Below, piece after piece: positions 44,632-55,023 of a stretch of 64,000 nucleotides of DNA. The notes under the pieces are model-generated. The model was not told the DNA's origin and searched no databases. It saw nothing but the letters and a program-made list of their open reading frames with translations. Source of the DNA: Mesorhizobium sp. BR1-1-16 (GTDB lineage: Bacteria > Pseudomonadota > Alphaproteobacteria > Rhizobiales > Kaistiaceae); the NCBI RefSeq assembly GCF_020165495.1, contig NZ_JAIUIE010000008.1, forward strand, positions 1 through 64,000. The letters are read 5' to 3'. Each line of letters opens with the position of its first letter. Positions within the stretch are counted from its first letter, which is position 1. Made by a program: the position numbers and the translations under genes.

Positions 44632-45881
44632 GTTGAGGCGGCCCTTTCGATCGGCGTTGCGATGAGGCCGGACGGACCGCGTCCGGTGATGCGCGCGTCG
44701 ACGACGCGGCCAGGCGCGACCCCGGCAATTGCGACTTCGGTGAAATGCTCCGTGCGGCCGCGGCCGCCGCGCTCGGCAAGGACGCTGCGCCGGGCGCCGA
44801 TCTCGCTCTCGAGAAATGCATCGACCCGCCGCCGCCCGATCGCCCGAAGCGTCGCGGCGCGCGCCTTGATCGTCTCGCCAGAAAGCTGCGGCATGCGCGC
44901 GGCGGGCGTGCCCGGTCGCGGTGAGAAGGGAAAAACATGCAGATGCGTCAAGCCGCACTCCTCGACCAGCGCTGCCGTCTGGGCAAACATCGACTCGGTC
45001 TCGGTCGGAAAGCCGGCGATGAGGTCGGCGCCGAACACCGCATCTGGCCGCAGCGCCCGGACACGATCGCAGAAGCGGATCGCGTCGTCGCGGCCGTGCC
45101 GGCGCTTCATCCGCTTCAGGATCATGTCGTCACCCGCCTGCAGCGACAGATGGAAATGCGGCATCAGGCGTGGTTCACGGCCGATCACCGCCATCAGCGC
45201 CTCGTCGACCTCGATCGTATCGAGCGAAGAGAGGCGCAGGCGCGGCAGCTCCGGCACCAGCTTGAGGATCGCCGCAACGAGCCGTCCGAGCGTCGGCTTG
45301 CCGGGCAGATCAGCGCCATAGGCGGTGATGTCGACGCCGGTCAGCACCACCTCGGCATGACCGCTTGCAACGAGATCCCTGATGCTCTCGACCACGGCGC
45401 CCATCGGCACCGAACGCGACGGGCCCCGGCCATAAGGAATGACGCAGAAGGTGCAGCGGTGGTCGCAGCCATTCTGGATCGCCACGAAAGCGCGTGTGTG
45501 GCCCTCGATGTCGCCGATCACATGACCGGCCGTCTCGCGTTCGTCCATGACATCGCCGACGCGGATGCGGTGGCCGTTTTGGCGCCAATCGGACGGCCTC
45601 AGCTTTTCGGCGTTGCCGAGGATCATGTCGACTTCGGGCATCGCGGCGAAGGCGGCCGGATCGATCTGCGCCGCACAGCCCGAGACGATGATCGGCACGC
45701 CGGGACGCTCGCGCCTTGCGCGGCGGATCTGCTGGCGCGCCTGACGCACGGCTTCCGCGGTGACGGCGCAGGTATTGACGAGCACGGCCTGATCAAGCCC
45801 GGCGGCACGCGCATTGGCGCGCATCACCTCGGATTCGAGCGTGTTCAGCCGGCAGCCGAAGGAAAGGACATCAAGGCTCAT
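44628..45881 (-). CDS. mtaB: tRNA (t6A37) methylthiotransferase MtaB
   Basis: This 417-residue radical SAM enzyme adds a methylthio group to t6A37 of tRNA. The N-terminal MTTase domain binds one 4Fe-4S cluster through C10, C38 and C69; the radical SAM cluster is C139-xxx-C143-xx-C146 (CDHRCTFC). A C-terminal TRAM-like domain (around TEVAIAGVAPGRVVDARITG) follows. The SFGCRLNTLESE opening distinguishes MtaB from MiaB. I use the ATG at 45881, giving the standard N-terminus. It is translationally coupled to ftsY downstream and lies 91 bp after dapF. Confidence 0.95.
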   Translation of the reverse strand: MSLDVLSFGCRLNTLESEVMRANARAAGLDQAVLVNTCAVTAEAVRQARQQIRRARRERPGVPIIVSGCAAQIDPAAFAAMPEVDMILGNAEKLRPSDWRQNGHRIRVGDVMDERETAGHVIGDIEGHTRAFVAIQNGCDHRCTFCVIPYGRGPSRSVPMGAVVESIRDLVASGHAEVVLTGVDITAYGADLPGKPTLGRLVAAILKLVPELPRLRLSSLDTIEVDEALMAVIGREPRLMPHFHLSLQAGDDMILKRMKRRHGRDDAIRFCDRVRALRPDAVFGADLIAGFPTETESMFAQTAALVEECGLTHLHVFPFSPRPGTPAARMPQLSGETIKARAATLRAIGRRRVDAFLESEIGARRSVLAERGGRGRTEHFTEVAIAGVAPGRVVDARITGRGPSGLIATPIERAAST

Positions 45882-45972
45882 GCGATCCCGGCAAGGCAAG
45901 GGCAAAGGGCGCTGGACCAAGCCATGCTGCGCCTGGGCTCTCTATGCCGGAAGCGGCCGGCAAAGGCCACCC

Positions 45973-46857
45973 TCAAGCATCGGCGCCCACGGAGGCGTGT
46001 TCGAGCCGGAGCGCCCCGTCATCCTCGAAGCCGAGCCGTCCTTCATGTTCGAATTCAGCGGCGCCCGTCATCATCACGTGGTCATCCTCGCGCCAGAGGA
46101 TCGAAAGCGTACCGCCGGGAAGGGTTACCTCAACCGACCGGCCCGTCCGCCCCGTCCGGGCGGCGGCGACAGCCACTGCGCAGGCGGCCGAGCCGCAGGC
46201 TCGCGTCAACCCGGCACCACGCTCCCAGACACGCACCTTGACCGATGCCGGTCCTGTGCTCTGCGCCAGCGAGATATTGGCCCGCTCCGGGAAGATCGGA
46301 TGGTTTTCGAGCATCGGGCCGATGCGTCCAAGGTCGTAGGCCTCGACATCCTCGACCCAGAAAATCGCATGCGGATTGCCGACATTGACGGCCGAGGGCG
46401 AATGCAGGATCGGCGCATCGATCGGTCCGATCTGCAGTTCGATCGCGCGCGTATCGGCAAATGGCTCGGCGAGCGGAATCTCGGCCCAGCCAAAGCGCGG
46501 CCGGCCCATGTCGACCGTGATATGGTCAGCATCAACAGCCGTGACCGGAAGCAGCCCGGCCGAGGTCTCGAGCAGGAAATCGCGCTGGCCGCTTTCACGC
46601 GCCAGCACCAGGCCGACACAACGCGTGCCGTTGCCACAGGCCCCCGACAATGAGCCGTCCGTGTTGAAGATATGCATGAAGGCGTCGGTGCCGGGCGTCC
46701 GCGGCGGCTCGATCGTCATCAGCTGCTCGAAGGCTGTGGACGGATCGCCGGCGACGCGGCGTGCGCGATCAGCGTCGAGCCGCCACGGCGCGTCGCGCAG
46801 GTCCAGCACCGTGATCTCGTTGCCGATTCCATTCATCTTGGCGAAGGGCGCGTCCAT
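45973..46857 (-). CDS. dapF: Diaminopimelate epimerase DapF
   Basis: The 294-residue cofactor-independent epimerase converts LL- to meso-diaminopimelate for lysine and peptidoglycan. The two catalytic cysteines are C74 in GACGNGTRC and C221 in TRACGSAAC. The opening KMNGIGNEI and the [12 protein letters not shown] segment are typical. Length is normal. It heads the minus-strand run dapF-mtaB-ftsY-yciB and is divergent from pncB across 270 bp in which I see no strong promoter of its own. Confidence 0.95.
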   Translation of the reverse strand: MDAPFAKMNGIGNEITVLDLRDAPWRLDADRARRVAGDPSTAFEQLMTIEPPRTPGTDAFMHIFNTDGSLSGACGNGTRCVGLVLARESGQRDFLLETSAGLLPVTAVDADHITVDMGRPRFGWAEIPLAEPFADTRAIELQIGPIDAPILHSPSAVNVGNPHAIFWVEDVEAYDLGRIGPMLENHPIFPERANISLAQSTGPASVKVRVWERGAGLTRACGSAACAVAVAAARTGRTGRSVEVTLPGGTLSILWREDDHVMMTGAAEFEHEGRLGFEDDGALRLEHASVGADA

Positions 46858-47011
46858 GGCCGCTCCAGAAGCTCAGTCGTGACTGGCCCTCTATATGGCG
46901 GAAAGCCCGCAAAATTACGAGGCCGTGTGTCAGGTGCGCAGCACCCCCTCCTTGCGATGCGCGACCGAGACTGATTGACTGCGTGAAACGCTTCAAGATA
47001 CCGCCATGCGG

Positions 47012-47093
47012 TCGCCGGACGGGGAGCCGGCGAAGGATGCGCCCGAGAGGCGAATAATCCGCAAAGCCACCGGCGGGATGCCACCCTGCCGGT
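47012..47093 (+). promoter_or_regulatory. Structured leader of pncB, three successive hairpins
   Basis: Three hairpins lie in the last 120 bases before pncB: H1 TCGCCGG/CCGGCGA (47012-47033), H2 GGAT-CGCC/GGCG-ATCC with an internal loop (47035-47060), H3 ACCGGCGGG/CCC-T-GCCGGT (47069-47093). They end 34 bases before the ATG, whose own ribosome site is weak. I do not recognise a known riboswitch class. Folding is judged by eye only. Confidence 0.4.
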
Positions 47094-47127
47094 CCGACGC
47101 CAGACCAGAACCGCCAATGGAAACGAC

Positions 47128-48444
47128 ATGACGCTCGACGTCGCGACACGCGTCTACAATCACGGCTTCCGCATCGATCCGATCGTGCGCACGCTGCTCG
47201 ACACCGATTTCTACAAATTCCTGATGCTGCAGCTGATCCGCGCCACGTCGCCCGATGTGCGCGCCACGTTCGGCCTGATCAACCGCACCAAATCGGTGCG
47301 CCTCGCCGAAGTGATCGACGAGCGCGAGCTTCGCGACCAGCTCGATCATGCCCGCACGCTGCGCTTTCAGAAGAACGAGCTGATCTGGCTCGCCGGCAAC
47401 ACGTTTTATGGCGTGAAGCAGATCTTCAAGCCTGACTTTCTCGATTGGCTGGAAGACTTCCGCCTGCCCGAATACGACCTGCATCGCACGGCGGACGGAC
47501 AATACGAACTGCTCTTCGAGGGGCACTGGAGCGAGACGACCCTCTGGGAAGTGCCGGCACTCGCCATCGTCAGCGAATTGCGGGCACGCGCCGCCATGAA
47601 GGGCATGAGCCGCTTCGAACTCGACGTGCTCTATGCCAAGGCGAAGGCCAAACTCTGGGGCAAGATCGAGCGCCTGCGCGTGCTCGGCCGCGAAGGTCCG
47701 CTCAAGATCGCCGATTTCGGCACCCGGCGCCGTCATGGCTTCCTCTGGCAGAAATGGTGCGTCGAGGCGTTGCAGGAGGGGCTCGGCGACAATTTCGTCG
47801 GCACTTCCAACGTCAAGATGGCGATGGATGCCGGGCTCGAGGCGATCGGCACCAATGCGCACGAACTGCCGATGGTCTATGCCGCGCTGGCCGAAACCGA
47901 CGCTGAGCTGCATGACGCACCCTACAAGGTGCTGAAGGACTGGGCCGAGATGTATGACGGCAATCTGCTCGTCATTCTGCCGGACACCTATGGCACCACG
48001 GCCTTCCTGCGAGACGCGCCCGAATGGATCCTCGACTGGAAGGGCATCCGGCCCGACTCAAAGCCGCCGATCGAAGGGGCCGAAGAGGCCATCGCCTGGT
48101 GGACTGCTCATGGCCGCGATCCGCGCGACAAGCTGATCGTGCTTTCGGACGGGATGGATATCGACACGATCGAGGATGCGACGCGCGCGCTGCGCGGCAG
48201 GGTCAATCTCTCGATCGGCTGGGGCACCAACGTCACCAATGATTTCCGCGATTGTGCACCCGACGGCAAGGACGACCGGCTGCAGGCGATTTCGCTCGTC
48301 TGCAAGGTCGTCGAAGCCAATGGGAGGCCGGCCGTGAAACTCTCCGACAACGCCAACAAGGCGACTGGCCCGGCCGCCGAAATCGCCCGCTATCGCCGCG
48401 TCTTCGGCCACGACGCCGTCGCGAAGCAGCCGGTTCTGGTATAG
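47128..48444 (+). CDS. pncB: Nicotinate phosphoribosyltransferase
   Basis: The 438-residue enzyme makes nicotinate mononucleotide from nicotinate and PRPP, a salvage step to NAD. The phosphoribosylated active-site histidine lies in the RRRHGFLWQ region, with [27 protein letters not shown] and the WGTNVTNDF segment typical of PncB. Residues [15 protein letters not shown] open the catalytic domain. Length is normal for proteobacterial PncB. It is monocistronic here, preceded by a structured leader and followed by the ABC-F leader region. Confidence 0.95.
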   Translation: MTLDVATRVYNHGFRIDPIVRTLLDTDFYKFLMLQLIRATSPDVRATFGLINRTKSVRLAEVIDERELRDQLDHARTLRFQKNELIWLAGNTFYGVKQIFKPDFLDWLEDFRLPEYDLHRTADGQYELLFEGHWSETTLWEVPALAIVSELRARAAMKGMSRFELDVLYAKAKAKLWGKIERLRVLGREGPLKIADFGTRRRHGFLWQKWCVEALQEGLGDNFVGTSNVKMAMDAGLEAIGTNAHELPMVYAALAETDAELHDAPYKVLKDWAEMYDGNLLVILPDTYGTTAFLRDAPEWILDWKGIRPDSKPPIEGAEEAIAWWTAHGRDPRDKLIVLSDGMDIDTIEDATRALRGRVNLSIGWGTNVTNDFRDCAPDGKDDRLQAISLVCKVVEANGRPAVKLSDNANKATGPAAEIARYRRVFGHDAVAKQPVLV

Positions 48445-48502
48445 GCGACGAAACCGCGGTAATATTGGCCGTTCGTTCAGCCTCAAACACAGGGAGGGCC
48501 GC

Positions 48503-48571
48503 GTGATCGCTATCAGACATCACCTGACTTACGGCCCTGTCCTCGCCCTGCAGACGCGTTTGCAGGGCTGA
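48503..48571 (+). CDS. 22-codon leader peptide upstream of the ABC-F gene
   Basis: A short open frame begins with GTG, five bases after a strong GGAGG (48493-48497), and ends with TGA at 48569. The product starts VIAIRHHLTYGPVL and ends TRLQG. Its codons contain both arms of a perfect 8-bp hairpin, so translation would melt that structure. The position, 104 bases before an ABC-F gene, matches the architecture of ribosome-mediated attenuators. No homology is claimed; the ribosome site and the frame-hairpin nesting are the evidence. It is too short to be found by ordinary gene callers. Confidence 0.6.
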   Translation: MIAIRHHLTYGPVLALQTRLQG

Positions 48572-48598
48572 TCAGGTAACGGACGCCTCGTCCTTCTT
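48522..48598 (+). promoter_or_regulatory. Nested hairpin attenuator of the ABC-F gene
   Basis: Inner stem GCCCTGCA/TGCAGGGC (48545-48552 with 48561-48568) and outer stem ACCTGA/TCAGGT (48522-48527 with 48572-48577) enclose the second half of the leader peptide. A further small hairpin GGACG-CCT-CGTCC (48581-48593) is followed by TTCTT, a possible weak terminator. A ribosome stalled early or late in the leader would leave different stems intact, the logic of antibiotic-responsive attenuation. Confidence 0.5.
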
Positions 48599-48674
48599 CC
48601 CGGTCGGCTCATCCCCCGAACATGCTCGCTTGCGCCTTTGAGGACGCATCGGGCCGGAAGAGAAGACGAACCCC

Positions 48675-50198
48675 GTGTCCCTGATCACCGCTCGCTCGCT
48701 CGGCATGGCGCTTGGTGCGCCGCTTTATTCCCAACTCGATTTCGTCATTAACAAAGGCGACCGGATCGGCCTGGTCGCAGCAAATGGTCGCGGCAAGTCG
48801 ACGCTTCTGCGCTGTCTGGCGGGACGTGTCGACCCGACCGAAGGGACGATCCAGCACGCACGCGGTACACGAATTGCGTTGATGCAGCAGGACCTTAGCG
48901 ACGATGAGCTTGCGTGTTCCGTCCGCGCCGCGCTGATCGACGCATTGCCGGCCGAGACCCGCGACTGGGATGCGTGGCGTGTGGATGTCGCGCTCGATGA
49001 ACTGGACTTCCCGGCCGAATTCAGGGATCGCCCGCTCGTCACGCTCAGTGGCGGCTGGCAGCGTATCGCGCTCCTCGCCCGTGCCGCGCTGGCCGAGCCG
49101 GATCTCCTGCTGCTCGACGAGCCGACCAATCATCTCGATCTCGAACGCATCGGCGCCGTCGAGCGCTGGATCGCAGCTCTGCCGAAGGATATCGCGCTCG
49201 TCGTCGCCAGCCATGACCGCGCCTTTCTCGACACCGTCACCAGGCGGACGCTCTTCCTGCGCGCGACCGGTTCGGCGGATTTCGCGCTGCCTTATTCGCG
49301 TGCCCGCGACAGCCTCGACGTCGCCGACCAGGCTGCGGCGCGGCGTCACGAGACCGATCTCCGCGAGGCGGTGCAACTTCGCCGTCAGGCCGCGAAACTG
49401 AACAATATCGGCATCAATTCGGGCTCCGACTTGCTGACGGTGAAGACGCGGCAGCTGAAAGCGCGCGCCGAGCGGATCGAAGCGGCCGCGCAACCCGCCT
49501 TTCGCGAGGAGAGCGCCGGCCGCATCCGCCTCGCCGAGCGCGGCGCCACCGCGCGCACGCTGATGGCGATCGAAAATCTCACGGTGACGACGCCGGATGG
49601 ACGAAAGCTGTTCACGACCGGCCAGCTCTGGGTCCAACCAGGCGATCGCGTGATGCTGCTGGGCGCGAACGGCAGCGGGAAGTCCCAACTCATGGATCGC
49701 CTTGCCCGCGCTCTTGGCGGCGGGGAGGTCGACGGCATCAAGGCTGGCCCCTCGGTCGTCGCCGGCCATGTCGACCAGGCCCTCAGCCACATCGACGGCG
49801 GGGAGACGCTGCAATCCGCGATCGGCAGCCGGTTCGCACTCGGCGAGCAGCGCATCCGCAGCCTTCTGGCCGGCGCCGGCTTTGCCGTCGAGCGGTTGAC
49901 GCGGCCCGTTGCGACCCTGTCTGGGGGTCAACGTGCACGGCTTGCAATGCTCATCCTCCGGCTGGAGCAGCCGAACTTCTACCTTCTCGACGAGCCGACA
50001 AACCATCTCGACATCGAGGGACAGGAAGCGCTCGAGAGCGAACTGGTGGGAGGCGACGCAGCGGCGATCATCGTCTCGCATGACCGCCGGTTCGTCGAAA
50101 CCGTGGGCAATCGCTTCTGGCGGATCCGGCGCGGCCGCCTTGTCGAGGAGGACGGCCCCGCGGAATTCTTCGCCGAAGCGATGGCGCCGCGCGGATGA
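48675..50198 (+). CDS. ABC-F family ATPase (ribosome-associated)
   Basis: This 507-residue soluble protein has two ABC ATPase domains in tandem and no membrane segment, the ABC-F layout. The first has Walker A ANGRGKST (about 36-43) and LSGGW...LLLDEPTNHLDLE; the second has GANGSGKS and LSGGQRARLAML...LLDEPTNHLDIE. The linker between them is moderately charged and fairly short. ABC-F proteins act at the ribosomal E-site, in translation factors such as EttA/Uup or in antibiotic ribosome protection. The leader-peptide attenuator upstream favours a protection-type role. The start is GTG at 48675, 9 bases after GGAAGAGAAG. Confidence 0.9.
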   Translation: MSLITARSLGMALGAPLYSQLDFVINKGDRIGLVAANGRGKSTLLRCLAGRVDPTEGTIQHARGTRIALMQQDLSDDELACSVRAALIDALPAETRDWDAWRVDVALDELDFPAEFRDRPLVTLSGGWQRIALLARAALAEPDLLLLDEPTNHLDLERIGAVERWIAALPKDIALVVASHDRAFLDTVTRRTLFLRATGSADFALPYSRARDSLDVADQAAARRHETDLREAVQLRRQAAKLNNIGINSGSDLLTVKTRQLKARAERIEAAAQPAFREESAGRIRLAERGATARTLMAIENLTVTTPDGRKLFTTGQLWVQPGDRVMLLGANGSGKSQLMDRLARALGGGEVDGIKAGPSVVAGHVDQALSHIDGGETLQSAIGSRFALGEQRIRSLLAGAGFAVERLTRPVATLSGGQRARLAMLILRLEQPNFYLLDEPTNHLDIEGQEALESELVGGDAAAIIVSHDRRFVETVGNRFWRIRRGRLVEEDGPAEFFAEAMAPRG

Positions 50199-50201
50199 TG
50201 C

Positions 50202-51461
50202 CTAGACCGTCGCGGCGAGATGCGGGCTTGAAAAGCCGAGCCGCGTCAGGCCGCGGCGGATCATCGGATCGGCCATCACGAGTTCCCACAAGAGCCCGCT
50301 GCGGTGATTCTCGATCATCGCGATGATCGGGCCCTGATCGATGGCGAGATGCGTCTTCGCATACCACCCGACGGTCTCGTTGAACGCATCGACGAAACCA
50401 TACTCGCCCCAGATCCGGTCGCCGAGATCCTCATAGAAATGCCGAAGCGCCGGCATCACGAGTTCGGGCGCATAGGGCAGGCTCGAAATCGCGGCGGTCG
50501 GCGCGATGACGCCGAGATCATTGTCCGGCGCATGAGCCGAATAACCCTCATGACTGTCGCTGGCCGTCAGGCCCCAGCAATCTGGTCCATAGCCGGCGAA
50601 GTTTTTCGGGTTACGGACGCAATAGGCCTGGTTGATCCGCACATGAGCGCGGTTCTGCTCAAAATAATCGGCATAGGGATCCTTGAGCCCGCGCGGGTCG
50701 AGGCCGAGAAACGAATAATGGGCGAAGAACAGCGGCCCGCCGCCATCGGGGCCCAAGGGAAGCAGAATGTCCTCGTGCAGGCGCCCGTTGAGAAAGGTCC
50801 GGCTCTGCGTAAAACCATTGTGATAGACGGCGGGATCGATGGCGTTGCGCTCAGCGCCGGCGGCGAGCACCAGCGCGATCAGGCATTCGTTCCAGCCGAG
50901 AATCTCGTGGTTGAGCCCAAAGCCGTGGTTGGGACTCCAGTGCCAGTAATAGGCTTCACGGCCATCGCGCGTGAACCAGTCCCATTCGATCGCGGAGATG
51001 AGCCCGTCGATCCGCCCGCGCAGCCACGGCTCCTTGCCGGTATCGCCGGCAAAATATTGCCGCGCCGCGATCAGCCCCTGGACCAGCAAGGCCGTCTCGA
51101 CGATGTCGGCGCCATCGTCCTTGCGGCCGAAGCGGATCGCCCGGCCCTCGGGCGTCACGAAATGCGGCAGCGCTCCATGGAAGCTGTCGCAGCGTTCCAG
51201 GAAGCGCAGCATCAAATGCAGCCGCTCGACGGCTGCCTCTCGGGTAATCCAGCCACGCTCGGCAGCGATAATGATCGCCATCACGCCCATGCCCGAGCCA
51301 CCCGTCACCAGCCAGCCGTCATTGCCGCCGAAACGGTCACGCGCAAGGCCACTGCCGGGATCCGCGAAGTCCCAAAAATAGCGAAACGTCTGACGCTGGA
51401 CCGTTTCGAGCAGCGCTTCATCGGAGAGCCGCGCCTCGGTGGCCGCCTGCGTGCGGGTCAT
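50202..51461 (-). CDS. Glucoamylase-type glycoside hydrolase (PF10091, GH144-like)
   Basis: The 419-residue (alpha/alpha)6-type enzyme opens with LLETVQRQTFRYFWDFADPGSGLARDR and contains TGGSGMGVMAIIIAAERGW, the HFVTPEG and WGLTASDSHEGY segments, and a C-terminal FNETVGWYAKTHLAIDQGPIIAMIENHRSGLLWE block, all typical of the COG5368/PF10091 glycoamylase family. Characterised relatives (GH144) cleave beta-1,2-glucans. No signal peptide is evident, so it seems cytoplasmic, unlike many family members. Its ATG overlaps the stop of the upstream transporter gene by 4 bases, linking it to that transport function. The substrate is inferred, not shown. Confidence 0.85.
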   Translation of the reverse strand: MTRTQAATEARLSDEALLETVQRQTFRYFWDFADPGSGLARDRFGGNDGWLVTGGSGMGVMAIIIAAERGWITREAAVERLHLMLRFLERCDSFHGALPHFVTPEGRAIRFGRKDDGADIVETALLVQGLIAARQYFAGDTGKEPWLRGRIDGLISAIEWDWFTRDGREAYYWHWSPNHGFGLNHEILGWNECLIALVLAAGAERNAIDPAVYHNGFTQSRTFLNGRLHEDILLPLGPDGGGPLFFAHYSFLGLDPRGLKDPYADYFEQNRAHVRINQAYCVRNPKNFAGYGPDCWGLTASDSHEGYSAHAPDNDLGVIAPTAAISSLPYAPELVMPALRHFYEDLGDRIWGEYGFVDAFNETVGWYAKTHLAIDQGPIIAMIENHRSGLLWELVMADPMIRRGLTRLGFSSPHLAATV

Positions 51462-53239
51462 GACGTCTCGGTTCCCTTGCCATCGAGTTTGGGGTCGGGC
51501 TCGGCACCGACCAGATTGACCGTCCGATTGTAGAAATCGGTCGCAGAAAGCCGGCCCGAGACCGTGACCAACCCGGCATGTTTCAATTCGCCATCAAGGA
51601 TCGACTGGAAAACGGCGCGCTGCCGCTCGTCCAGCGTATCGATCGACTGCTCGGTGAAAATCCAGTCCGGTTTCAGCAACAGCAGCCGCGCGAAAGTGAG
51701 CCGCTCCTCGTCGTCGAACGAGAGTTCCCGCGCCCAGCGCGCCCGGCGGTCGAGCGAACCGACGAGCCGCGGCAGCTCGACCCGCTTCAGCGCATCCGTC
51801 AGGTCCTGTTCGCTGAAATCACTGGCCGCCGCGGGGTAGGTGATGGCGGAACGCAATGTCCCGTCCGGCATATAGGGCCGCTCCGGCAGGAACATCGTGC
51901 GAGCACCGGGCGGCAGCGCGATGCGTCCCGAGCCGAACGGCCAGAGCCCCGCCAGTGCCGAGAACAGCGCGCCACGCCCCTCGCCGGTCTGGTCGACGAT
52001 CTGCAGCCGTTCGCCGGGCGCAACGTCGACCGTCTCCGGATCGAGGGCAGCGGCGCCGCCTGTCCAGGTGATGCGGACGTGATCGAACGTCACGTGATCG
52101 CCAGCCGCCTCATAGCTCAGATGTTCGCTGCCCTCGCCGCGTGCCTCGAGCGAGGTCAAAGCCTCGCGGAAAGTCATGACGCGGGAAAGCGTCGCCCGCC
52201 AGTCGGCGATCGCGCTGAAATTATCGACGAACCAGCGCAGCGAGCCCTGCACCTGGTTGAAGGCGCCGACCACCATCATGAGCTGGCCGAAGGTCAGCTG
52301 GCCGCCGAAATAGCCCGGCGCCGCGATGACGATCGGCGCGACGATGCCGACCCAGCCATAGCCGGAGGTGACCCAGGTCAGCCTTGCGATGGCGTTGACC
52401 ATCTGCCGCATGACGGCGAGCACGCGTTCCAGCTCTTCGCCGAGGCGCTTCGCCTCATCGGCCTCGCCGGCATTCAGAACGATGCCATTGGCGTTTTCGC
52501 TGACCTGGACCATGGCGAAGCGAAGGTCGGCCTCGCGGGCATAGCGTTCGACGCCGATGCCGATCAGCGGCCGCCCGACAAACCAGCTCAGCAGCGAACC
52601 GGTGGCGGCGAAGATGAGCGCGCACCAGACCATGTAGCCCGGGATCGCGAGCGTCATGTCGTCGAAGGTGAGGCGGATGCCGCTCGACAGCACCCAGAGC
52701 ACGCCGATGAACGAGACGAGCAGCAGCGAGGACTGGAACAGCCCGATACCGAGGCCGGCAGAGAGCTCCGCAAGATGGCGCGCGTCCTCATGCACGCGCT
52801 GGTCTGGATTGACGCCGATATCGCCGGCATTGCGCAGCATCACGAGCCGCCGCGGCGCCAGCCATTGCTCGATGAGATCGCGCGTCAGCCATTTTCGCGA
52901 CTGCAGCTTGATCATCTGATCAAGCCAGGTCTGCGCCACATTGAGCGCCAGCAGCACGCCCGCGAGCCCGCCGAACACCATCAGATAATAGAGGAACGAG
53001 CCGACATTTTTCTGCTCGATCGCGTCGTAGAACGGCTTGTTCCACATGTTCAGCGCGACCTGCATCGCATTGGTCGCGAGGATCACCGTGATGATGCCGA
53101 CGGACAGCAGCACGAAAGTGCTGCGACCTGACGAACGCCACAGTGCGAGGATGAACTCGGAGAACTGCCGGGCGAGCTCTGCCGTGTCGCGAAGGGGCAG
53201 GGCCGCCGGTTCCTGCTGGTCGTCGATCTGTTCCGTCAT
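51458..53239 (-). CDS. SbmA/YddA-type transporter with a degenerate ATPase domain
   Basis: This protein of 593 residues has an N-terminal SbmA/BacA-like membrane domain (RKWLTRDLIEQWLAPRR, NPDQRVHEDARHL, FGQLMMVVGAFNQVQGSLRWFVDNF) and a C-terminal ABC domain of YddA/ABCD type. In that domain all hallmark motifs are altered. Walker A (near residue 416) reads VDQTGEGRGAL, without the lysine and serine. The Q-loop is PERP rather than PQRP, the signature is LSFDDEER, Walker B is WIFTEQS with E replaced by Q, and the H-loop reads TVSGRLS without histidine. ATP hydrolysis looks impossible. The domain is otherwise full length. The start is uncertain: ATG at 53239 is used, alternatives at 53311 and 53341. 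It is coupled to the glucoamylase gene. Confidence 0.87.
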   Translation of the reverse strand: MTEQIDDQQEPAALPLRDTAELARQFSEFILALWRSSGRSTFVLLSVGIITVILATNAMQVALNMWNKPFYDAIEQKNVGSFLYYLMVFGGLAGVLLALNVAQTWLDQMIKLQSRKWLTRDLIEQWLAPRRLVMLRNAGDIGVNPDQRVHEDARHLAELSAGLGIGLFQSSLLLVSFIGVLWVLSSGIRLTFDDMTLAIPGYMVWCALIFAATGSLLSWFVGRPLIGIGVERYAREADLRFAMVQVSENANGIVLNAGEADEAKRLGEELERVLAVMRQMVNAIARLTWVTSGYGWVGIVAPIVIAAPGYFGGQLTFGQLMMVVGAFNQVQGSLRWFVDNFSAIADWRATLSRVMTFREALTSLEARGEGSEHLSYEAAGDHVTFDHVRITWTGGAAALDPETVDVAPGERLQIVDQTGEGRGALFSALAGLWPFGSGRIALPPGARTMFLPERPYMPDGTLRSAITYPAAASDFSEQDLTDALKRVELPRLVGSLDRRARWARELSFDDEERLTFARLLLLKPDWIFTEQSIDTLDERQRAVFQSILDGELKHAGLVTVSGRLSATDFYNRTVNLVGAEPDPKLDGKGTETS

Positions 53240-53390
53240 TGCCTCATCAGCCCGACACGGGGAGCGCAGAATAGCGGAGACCGTGGCAAAGTCCTGCTCC
53301 AATCGGCGCATCACCTGCGCCACTTGCTCCCCGCGCCGCAAAGCTGCAACCGTGGAAGGGGAAAGCGGCGACCCCGGCGGCCTTCACTTT

Positions 53391-53401
53391 CGTGTGACAC
53401 G
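53391..53401. promoter_or_regulatory. Palindrome upstream of glpK
   Basis: CGTGT-G-ACACG is an 11-bp perfect palindrome 64 bases before the glpK start, in the 225-bp divergent region between glpK and the transporter gene. A partial repeat (CGTGTCGG) follows within 10 bp. It may be an operator; no regulator is encoded nearby. Confidence 0.3.
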
Positions 53402-53464
53402 CGCGCCGTGTCGGACGGATGGCGACCACGCTAGGCAACACGAAAAAGACAAATGGAGGACGCG

Positions 53465-54952
<1,488 letters not shown>

Positions 54953-55023
54953 GCATTGGCTTTTCGTAAAGAGTTGGAGGACTACTCATAGGCTCGATCA
55001 GCCTTGTCGGAGTATCGGCAGCC

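Noticed and set aside
46980-47100. 4.5S (SRP) RNA gene before pncB
   Set aside because: The conserved GGAAGCAGC-type tetraloop and the GTCAGGTCCGGAAGG core are absent; a leader structure is the simpler reading.
53453-53464. ATG at 53453 as glpK start
   Set aside because: The GGAGG ribosome site lies inside codon 2 of that frame, and homologues begin at the GTG five codons in.
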